NCBI GenBank assembly: GCA_947167445.1
Contig: CAMVID010000006.1
Span: 114,837-178,836, forward strand
Direction: 5' to 3'
Source: G11 sp947167445
Lineage (GTDB): Bacteria; Bacillota; Clostridia; Lachnospirales; Lachnospiraceae
Length of the DNA: 64,000 bases
Below the pieces are notes generated by a model. That model worked only from the letters and a program-made list of their open reading frames with translations, did not search any database and was not told the DNA's origin. Positions 58,173-64,000 of this stretch are shown here, one piece after another (position 1 is the stretch's first letter; each line of letters begins with the position of its first letter). The position numbers were made by a program, and so were the translations under genes.

Positions 58173-60547
58173 TGAATGATAAAGTTTTACATACTCTTGA
58201 GTATGACAAGATAATAAAACTCCTTACGGACAAGGCTACTTCAGAGCCCGGAAGGAAGTTATGCAGAGAACTTCTCCCCATGAGCGATCCAGAGGAGATT
58301 GAGAAGGCCCAGACAGAGACAGCTGATGCCTTTGGATATATTCTCAAAAAAGGAAGCATCTCCTTTGGAAATAACAAGGACATTGGCTATTCCGTCAAGT
58401 CTCTTGAGATAGGAAGTACCTTATCAACAGCAGAGCTTTTATCAATAGCAGGGCTTTTGGAGAATGTTGAGAGAGTTAAGAAGTACGGAGAAAAGGACAG
58501 GGAAGAAACACCCGATGACTCCCTTACAGAGTATTTCGAGGGGCTGTCACCTCTTTCCAACCTTTCCAAGGAGATCAGAAGATGCATTATTTCGGAAGAA
58601 GAAATAGCCGATGATGCAAGTCCCAATCTCAAATCCATAAGAAGAAACAAAATACAGGCCGGGGAGAAGATTCACTCTCAGCTGAACTCCCTGGTTAACG
58701 GAAGTGCCAGGACATATCTTCAGGACGCAGTTATCACAATGCGCAACAACAGATACTGCCTTCCTGTTAAAGCTGAATACAAGTCAAACGTGCCCGGAAT
58801 GGTTCATGACCAGTCATCCACCGGATCGACGGTTTTCATTGAGCCCGCCTCCGTTGTTGAATTAAATAACAGAATAAGGGAGCTGGAGCTTCAGGAAAAG
58901 GAAGAAATAGGGATTATCTTAAGGGATTTAAGTGCAATTGCAGGTTCCCATACAGAGGAGTTGGTTGCAAACCATAAGATAATGTCCAAGCTGGATTTCG
59001 TCTTTGCAAAAGCCGGCCTGGCAGCAGACGAGAATGCGTCACGACCCGTATTTAATAATGATAAGATAATCAGAATCAGAAAGGGAAGACATCCCCTTTT
59101 GGATAAAAAGAAAGTGGTCCCCATAGACATACATCTGGGAGATGACTTTGATTTATTGGTAATCACAGGACCTAACACAGGTGGTAAAACCGTATCTCTC
59201 AAAACCGTGGGTCTCTTTACACTAATGGGGCAGGCGGGATTGCATATTCCTGCGGCAGACAGATCATCCCTTTCCGTATTTACCGAGGTTTATGCGGATA
59301 TCGGTGACGAGCAGAGCATTGAGCAGAGCCTGTCCACTTTTTCGTCCCACATGACGAGTATAGTAAAGATACTGGAGCATGCAGACGAGAACTCACTTTG
59401 CCTTTTCGATGAATTGGGTGCCGGAACAGACCCTACAGAAGGTGCTGCTCTTGCCATAGCTATTCTTAATTATCTCCATGACAGGGGGATAAGAACCATG
59501 GCTACCACCCACTACAGTGAGCTTAAGGTTTATGCTCTTTCAACCAAATTTGTGGAGAATGCCTGCTGCGAGTTTGATGTGGAGTCTTTACGTCCCACTT
59601 ACAGACTTTTAATCGGTATTCCCGGTAAGAGTAATGCCTTTGCAATATCCAAGAAACTTGGACTTTCAGATGAGATTATAGAAGCAGCCAAGGAGCAGAT
59701 TACCGAGGAGAAGGAAAGCTTTGAGGATCTGATAGCAACTCTTGAAAACAACCGAATCACCCTGGAGAAGGACAGAGAAGAGGTTGATGCAGCAAAGGCA
59801 AGAATTGAGGGCCTGGAAAGAGACTTAAGGAACAGGCTCGATAAAGTAACGGAATCCAAGGAGAAAATAATCCGCGAGGCCAATGAGGAGGCAAGGCTGA
59901 TTCTTCAAGAGGCCAAGGATTATGCCGATGAAACTATTCGAATTATGAATAAAACCGGCGGCGGAATCTCCATGAAGGAACTTGAGGCCAAGAGAAGCGA
60001 AGTTCGAGGTAAGATAAGCCAGAAGAACGAGAAACTGTCAGTTAAGCAGAAGAAAGTATCGGGAGGGATTGACCCGGATAAGCTTAAGAAAGGCGATTCC
60101 GTAAGAGTATTGTCCATGGGCGTAAAGGGAATAGTAAACACCTTGCCCGACGCAAAGGGCAATCTTTACGTACAGTGTGGTATACTTAGGTCTCAGGTAA
60201 ATATCAAAGATCTGGAACTGGTTGACGAGGCAGAGGTGTTCACCGAAGGCAGTAAGTTTAAGGGTGGAAACACATCGAAGATTCGAATGTCCAAGTCTTT
60301 TGCGGTTCCCACAGAGATTAATCTTCTTGGAAAGAGAGTGGATGAAGCTATTGCAGAACTTGACAAGTACCTGGATGACGCATATCTGGCACATCTTCCT
60401 TCCGTAAGGATTGTTCACGGAAAGGGAACCGGGGCACTTCGAAGTGCTGTTCAGAACTTACTTAAGAAGAATAAAAGCGTTAAGTCCTACAGACTTGGCG
60501 AACACGGTGAAGGTGACGCAGGAGTTACCATTGCTGAATTCAAATAA
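58172..60547 (+). CDS. mutS2: MutS2 family DNA/ribosome-rescue ATPase with Smr domain
   Basis: 791 residues: N-terminal lever and core (~1-300), ABC-type ATPase (~300-520) with Walker A GPNTGGKTVS and 'LCLFDELGAGTDPTEGAAL', a long coiled-coil/charged region (~520-640), a KOW-like segment ('KGDSVRVLSMGVKGIV') and a C-terminal Smr nuclease domain (~710-791: 'LLGKRVDEAI ... RIVHGKGTGALRSAV'). MutS2 restrains recombination and splits collided ribosomes. It lies inside a two-component locus, between the kinase and the regulator, and its start overlaps the kinase stop by one base. Confidence 0.95.
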   Translation: MNDKVLHTLEYDKIIKLLTDKATSEPGRKLCRELLPMSDPEEIEKAQTETADAFGYILKKGSISFGNNKDIGYSVKSLEIGSTLSTAELLSIAGLLENVERVKKYGEKDREETPDDSLTEYFEGLSPLSNLSKEIRRCIISEEEIADDASPNLKSIRRNKIQAGEKIHSQLNSLVNGSARTYLQDAVITMRNNRYCLPVKAEYKSNVPGMVHDQSSTGSTVFIEPASVVELNNRIRELELQEKEEIGIILRDLSAIAGSHTEELVANHKIMSKLDFVFAKAGLAADENASRPVFNNDKIIRIRKGRHPLLDKKKVVPIDIHLGDDFDLLVITGPNTGGKTVSLKTVGLFTLMGQAGLHIPAADRSSLSVFTEVYADIGDEQSIEQSLSTFSSHMTSIVKILEHADENSLCLFDELGAGTDPTEGAALAIAILNYLHDRGIRTMATTHYSELKVYALSTKFVENACCEFDVESLRPTYRLLIGIPGKSNAFAISKKLGLSDEIIEAAKEQITEEKESFEDLIATLENNRITLEKDREEVDAAKARIEGLERDLRNRLDKVTESKEKIIREANEEARLILQEAKDYADETIRIMNKTGGGISMKELEAKRSEVRGKISQKNEKLSVKQKKVSGGIDPDKLKKGDSVRVLSMGVKGIVNTLPDAKGNLYVQCGILRSQVNIKDLELVDEAEVFTEGSKFKGGNTSKIRMSKSFAVPTEINLLGKRVDEAIAELDKYLDDAYLAHLPSVRIVHGKGTGALRSAVQNLLKKNKSVKSYRLGEHGEGDAGVTIAEFK

Positions 60548-60561
60548 GATAAGGGGTTAGT

Positions 60562-61266
60562 ATGGCGGTAAACAAACAGAAAATACTTATAGTGGATGAC
60601 GATAACAACATAGCAGAACTTATTTCTCTGTACCTTACCAAGGAATGCTATGAGACCATGATCGTAAATGACGGAGAATCTGCCGTTGCGGCAGTGGATA
60701 CTTTTGCTCCCAATCTGATTCTCTTGGATCTTATGCTTCCCGGAATCGACGGATATCAGGTTTGCAGAGAAGTGAGAACCAAGTCACAGATTCCAATTAT
60801 CATGCTCTCAGCCAAGGGAGAAATCTTCGACAAGGTTTTGGGACTTGAGATGGGTGCTGACGATTACATGGAGAAGCCCTTTGACACAAAGGAGCTTGTT
60901 GCCAGAGTCAAGGCTGTACTCAGAAGATATAAACCTGCGGTTACGGCACCTGTTCCGGAAGGAGAGCAGAAGGTTGAATATCCGGATCTCTCGATTAACA
61001 GAACCAACTATTCCGTAATCTATATGGGAGAGCCTGTGGACATGCCTCCGAAGGAGCTGGAGTTACTGTACTTCCTTGCTTCTTCACCCAACCATGTATT
61101 TACAAGAGAGCAGTTACTGGATCAGATCTGGGGATATGAGTACATCGGCGATACAAGGACGGTAGACGTTCACATCAAGAGACTCAGAGAGAAGCTTGGT
61201 GACCACGAGGCCTGGCAGATTGCCACAATCTGGGGTATCGGCTATAAGTTTGAAACAAAGAATTAA
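60562..61266 (+). CDS. OmpR/PhoB-family response regulator
   Basis: 234 residues. The receiver domain has the acidic pair 'LIVDDDNNI', phospho-acceptor Asp56 in 'LLDLMLPGIDGYQ', the Thr/Ser switch in 'IIMLSAKGE' and Lys in 'MEKPFDTKEL'. The C-terminal winged helix-turn-helix ('SINRTNYSVIYMGEPVDMPPKELELLYFLASSPNHVFTREQLLDQIWGYEY') is PhoB-like. It most likely pairs with the kinase at 56739-58172, from which it is separated by mutS2. It lies 14 bp after mutS2. Confidence 0.93.
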   Translation: MAVNKQKILIVDDDNNIAELISLYLTKECYETMIVNDGESAVAAVDTFAPNLILLDLMLPGIDGYQVCREVRTKSQIPIIMLSAKGEIFDKVLGLEMGADDYMEKPFDTKELVARVKAVLRRYKPAVTAPVPEGEQKVEYPDLSINRTNYSVIYMGEPVDMPPKELELLYFLASSPNHVFTREQLLDQIWGYEYIGDTRTVDVHIKRLREKLGDHEAWQIATIWGIGYKFETKN

Positions 61267-61287
61267 GATTTAGAAATGAGGATTTGA

Positions 61288-62229
61288 ATGAAGTACATCA
61301 AGGATTTTCACGAGGGAGACAGAATTAACGATATCTACCTTTGCAAGCATAAGCAGTCAGCGGTGACCAAGACCGGAAAGCCTTACGATAATGTAATCTT
61401 GCAGGACAAGACCGGTGCCATCGATGCCAAGATCTGGGAGCCTAACAGTGCGGGAATAGAAGATTTCGATGCTCTTGATTATGTGGACATTACCGGAGAG
61501 GTATCTGTTTTTAACGGAGCACTGCAGTTAAGCATTAAGAGGGTCAGAAAATGTCGCGAGGGAGAGTATGACCCAAGAGAATATCTGCCTGTAAGTAAAT
61601 ATCCCATTGACGAGATGTACAGCCAGCTTTTGGCCCTTGTGGATTCCATTGAGAACGAGCATCTTAAGAAACTCCTTAACATGTTTTTCAGAGAGGATGA
61701 AGATTTTATAAAGAAGTTCAAGAATTCATCGGCCGCCAAGTCAGTTCATCACGGTTTCGTGGGGGGACTTCTTGAACATACATTAAGTGTTACAAAGCTT
61801 TGCAACTACTATTGCAAGCACTACCCAATTCTTAAGAGAGATTTGCTCCTTTCGGCTGCGATGCTTCATGATATTGCCAAAACCAGAGAACTCTCCGCTT
61901 TTCCCGTAAATGATTATACGGACGAGGGAAATTTCCTGGGACACATTGTTATGGGCGTTGAGATGGTAGGGGAGAAAATAAGACAGATTGACGGTTTCCC
62001 CTCTCTTCTTGAGGCCGAAATCAAACACTGTATTGTGTCACATCATGGTGAGTATGAGTATGGCTCACCCAAGAAACCTGCAATCATTGAGGCAGTGGCC
62101 CTTAACTACGCGGACGATATTGACGCCAAGATGGAAACTTTTAAGGAGATGCTTGAGGGAACAACCGAAACAGGCTGGCTCGGCTTCAACAGATTATTTG
62201 ATTCTAACGTAAGAGGAACAGTCATTTAG
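61288..62229 (+). CDS. yhaM: YhaM-like 3'-5' exoribonuclease (OB fold plus HD domain)
   Basis: 313 residues. An N-terminal OB-fold (~15-105: 'ICKHKQSAVTKTGKPYDNVILQDKTGAIDAKIWEP'-type nucleic-acid-binding strand set; starts 'YLCKHKQ') is followed by an HD domain with 'VHHGFVGGLLEHTLSVTKLC', 'AAMLHDIAK' and 'HCIVSHHGEYEYGSPKKP'. The order and length match B. subtilis YhaM, which trims short RNA and DNA. The gene follows the response regulator by 21 bp and precedes a 23S rRNA methyltransferase by 8 bp, giving an RNA-processing neighbourhood. Confidence 0.9.
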   Translation: MKYIKDFHEGDRINDIYLCKHKQSAVTKTGKPYDNVILQDKTGAIDAKIWEPNSAGIEDFDALDYVDITGEVSVFNGALQLSIKRVRKCREGEYDPREYLPVSKYPIDEMYSQLLALVDSIENEHLKKLLNMFFREDEDFIKKFKNSSAAKSVHHGFVGGLLEHTLSVTKLCNYYCKHYPILKRDLLLSAAMLHDIAKTRELSAFPVNDYTDEGNFLGHIVMGVEMVGEKIRQIDGFPSLLEAEIKHCIVSHHGEYEYGSPKKPAIIEAVALNYADDIDAKMETFKEMLEGTTETGWLGFNRLFDSNVRGTVI

Positions 62230-62237
62230 GTAGGAAA

Positions 62238-63938
62238 ATGGATTATAAGAAGAATGACCTGGCGGAAGTTACCATTACCGATATAGGCAATGACGGAGAG
62301 GGAATCGGCAAGATAGACGGATATACTCTCTTTATTAAAGATGCGGTAATAGGTGATACAGTTTCTGCCAAGATAATGAAAGCCAAAAAGAATTATGCCT
62401 ATGCACACTTGGAGAAGGTTTTGAAACCTTCTCCTTTTCGTGTTGATGCGCCCTGTCCTGTGGCAAGACAGTGCGGTGGGTGTCAGATACAGAATCTTGC
62501 CTATGAGAAGCAGCTTGAGTATAAGTTTAACAAGGTTAAGAACGATTTACTGAGAATTGGTGGTTTTTCACAGGAGGAAGTGGCAGCAGTCATGGAGCCC
62601 ATCGTGGGTATGGACGAGCCCTTCAGGTACAGAAATAAGGCTCAGTTTCCGGTGGGATGCGACAGGGAGGGGAATCTGATTTCCGGTTTCTATGCGGGAA
62701 GAACCCACAGTATTATTCCTGTTAAAGATTGTCTTTTGGGCGTTGAGGAGAACAAGGAAATACTTGAAGCTGTCCTTTCCTATATGAGAGAGTGCAAGGT
62801 CTCTCCATATGATGAGGTTACCGGTAAGGGAATCGTAAGGCACGTTCTTATCAGGAAGGGCTTTAGCTCTGAGGAACTGATGGTTTGCCTTATCATTAAT
62901 GCTGATAAGCTTCCACATCAGGAAACGCTTGTGGAGAAGCTTCAGAATATAAAGAACATAGTCAGCGTTTCCGTGAACATAAATAAAGAGAAAACCAATG
63001 TAATCCTTGGCAAAGAAACCAAGACTATTTTCGGCTTAAAGACAATTGAGGATACTTTGTGGGAAGTGGATCCCTCCACATTTAAGGAAACCGAGGAGGG
63101 AGTTACTTACAGTATTTCTCCAAAATCTTTCTACCAGGTTAACCCTGTTCAGACCCAAAAGTTGTACTCCCTGGCCCTTTCATACGCGGGGCTTAGCGGT
63201 AAGGAATCAGTTTGGGATTTGTACTGCGGAATCGGAACCATTTCCCTTTTCATGGCTCCTCATGCCAGAAAGGTATACGGAGTTGAGATAGTACCAGAAG
63301 CCATAGCCGATGCCAAGAAGAATGCCGAGATAAACGGTTTCGATAACACTGAGTTCGATGTCGGGAAAGCGGAAGAAGTACTTCCCAAATTCTATGAGAA
63401 TCCTACGGATAAAGATATGACCCATCCTGACGTAATTGTGGTGGACCCTCCGAGAAAGGGCTGCGATGAAGTATGCCTTAATACAATGCTTCAGATGAAA
63501 CCTGAGCGAATTGTCTATGTAAGCTGCGATCCTGCCACCCTTGCCAGGGACCTTCGAATCCTTGTGGATGGCGGCTATGAATTGAAGAAAGTTCGCCCGG
63601 TGGACCAGTTTCCACATACAATTCATACGGAGACGGTCGCACTTTTGTCCAAACTTTCTGAGGCAAAGCATCACATCGAGGTTAAGGTGGATATGGATGA
63701 GTTGGATTTGACCAGCGCAGAGGCGAAAGCAACTTACGAAGAAATCCGGGAATGGGTGCAGGAAGAATATGGTTTTAATGTGACAAGATTGAATATTGCT
63801 CAGGTTAAGCAGAAGTATGGGCTTATTGAGAGAGAGAATTATAATAAGCCCAAATCCTCGGACAGTCGTCAGCCCGGATGCCCGGAAGAAAAGGTTAAGG
63901 CAATAGAAGAAGCCATGAGGCATTTTCAGATGATATGA
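62238..63938 (+). CDS. 23S rRNA (uracil-C5)-methyltransferase, RlmCD/RumA family, with C-terminal extension
   Basis: 566 residues. An N-terminal TRAM domain ('AEVTITDIGNDGEGIGKIDG') is followed by an FeS-type Cys cluster (CPVARQCGGC), then the SAM-dependent core with 'FYQVNPVQTQKLYSLAL', 'DLYCGIGTISLFMA', 'VVDPPRKGCDEV' and catalytic Cys in 'VYVSCDPATLARDL'. The last ~90 residues after 'HTETVALLSKL' are an extra helical tail ('EIREWVQEEYGFNVTRLNIAQVKQKYG'), seen in some clostridial members and possibly an RNA- or ribosome-contacting module. It methylates U747 and/or U1939-type sites. Confidence 0.92.
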   Translation: MDYKKNDLAEVTITDIGNDGEGIGKIDGYTLFIKDAVIGDTVSAKIMKAKKNYAYAHLEKVLKPSPFRVDAPCPVARQCGGCQIQNLAYEKQLEYKFNKVKNDLLRIGGFSQEEVAAVMEPIVGMDEPFRYRNKAQFPVGCDREGNLISGFYAGRTHSIIPVKDCLLGVEENKEILEAVLSYMRECKVSPYDEVTGKGIVRHVLIRKGFSSEELMVCLIINADKLPHQETLVEKLQNIKNIVSVSVNINKEKTNVILGKETKTIFGLKTIEDTLWEVDPSTFKETEEGVTYSISPKSFYQVNPVQTQKLYSLALSYAGLSGKESVWDLYCGIGTISLFMAPHARKVYGVEIVPEAIADAKKNAEINGFDNTEFDVGKAEEVLPKFYENPTDKDMTHPDVIVVDPPRKGCDEVCLNTMLQMKPERIVYVSCDPATLARDLRILVDGGYELKKVRPVDQFPHTIHTETVALLSKLSEAKHHIEVKVDMDELDLTSAEAKATYEEIREWVQEEYGFNVTRLNIAQVKQKYGLIERENYNKPKSSDSRQPGCPEEKVKAIEEAMRHFQMI

Positions 63939-63955
63939 CAAATACGGTGGTAGAA

Positions 63956-64000
63956 ATGTATAAAGTATATCTTGTGGATGATGACAGTATCATATTGGAG
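63956..64000 (+). CDS. Response regulator, N-terminus only (window edge)
   Basis: The last 45 bases open a frame reading MYKVYLVDDDSIILE, the first strand and acidic pair of a receiver domain. GGTGG lies 8 bp upstream. The output domain is beyond the window; the start of this type is common in YesN/AraC-type regulators, but that cannot be confirmed here. Confidence 0.75.
   Translation, partial: MYKVYLVDDDSIILE

Overview
The window looks like a chromosome segment of an anaerobic, carbohydrate-degrading Firmicute, most likely family Lachnospiraceae (Butyrivibrio/Pseudobutyrivibrio-like). This is inferred from moderate GC content, strong AGGAGG ribosome sites, LplA/B/C-type sugar uptake, a GH9 lipoprotein cellulase, a GH5 enzyme with a GPH sugar symporter, glycyl-radical (pyruvate formate-lyase type) metabolism, superoxide reductase plus rubrerythrin, and gene families typical of that group. 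No prophage, insertion sequence, CRISPR array or rRNA operon was seen. Most genes are ordinary chromosomal genes and the unusual material is mainly in the intergenic DNA.

Layout. 1-4.0 kb: end of a LacI-type regulator and a sugar ABC importer on the minus strand. 4.1-7.7 kb: heterodimeric ABC exporter. 7.8-10.3 kb: oxygen-stress locus in which a stand-alone glycyl radical domain is divergent from superoxide reductase, thioredoxin, rubrerythrin and a Crp/Fnr regulator. 10.4-14.5 kb: L,D-transpeptidase, then a VWA protein and its MoxR-like ATPase. 14.6-17.3 kb: nickel/cobalt ECF importer (cbiM, cbiQ, cbiO). 17.3-20.8 kb: MATE pump and small enzymes. 20.8-21.5 kb: higBA-type toxin-antitoxin pair. 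22.7-26.8 kb: GH9 cellulase, a leucine-rich-repeat protein, a YjbR-MGMT fusion and a free methionine sulfoxide reductase. 26.8-30.3 kb: GH5 and GPH transporter divergent from a MerR regulator. 30.27-30.60 kb: 52-bp tandem repeats and further hairpins, followed by pgi. 32.4-37.4 kb: mixed metabolic genes including pnuC. 37.4-40.1 kb: YtrA-like GntR/ABC operon. 40.3-42.1 kb: M42 peptidase and a FliD-C-like orphan. 42.3-42.5 kb: two tRNA-Gly genes. 42.7-50 kb: small regulators, a phosphoesterase, a diguanylate cyclase, a LytTR/LiaF-like pair and aroA. 50-54.7 kb: a 34-residue membrane protein, an AIR-synthase-like protein, Lrp with an aminotransferase, and a MerR/YbjQ/YhfC operon. 54.9-64 kb: trmL, an HtrA-like pseudoprotease, a histidine kinase, mutS2, a response regulator, a YhaM-like nuclease, an RlmCD-type methyltransferase and the start of another response regulator.

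The strongest observation is in the oxygen-stress locus. Two GTAAC-N4-GTTAC palindromes (8184-8197 and 8240-8253) sit in the divergent promoter region, and each is centred exactly 29.5 bp upstream of a good -10 hexamer (TATTAT on minus, TACTAT on plus). This is class II (-41.5) activator geometry for both promoters. The Crp/Fnr protein encoded at the end of the plus-strand cluster, which has exactly four cysteines, is the obvious candidate. It would couple repair of oxygen-damaged pyruvate formate-lyase to superoxide and peroxide removal.

Other notable structures are: two promoters with the 19-bp spacer and in-spacer palindrome typical of MerR activation (29372-29402, 54748-54778); a long palindrome over the cbiM promoter and ribosome site; LytTR-style direct repeats sharing DNA with the aroA terminator; an HtrA homologue lacking the catalytic triad, in a cluster where mutS2 splits a kinase from its response regulator; and an Alr/YnbB-family PLP enzyme with His where Lys is expected. 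All functional calls come from reading motifs; no database search was possible.
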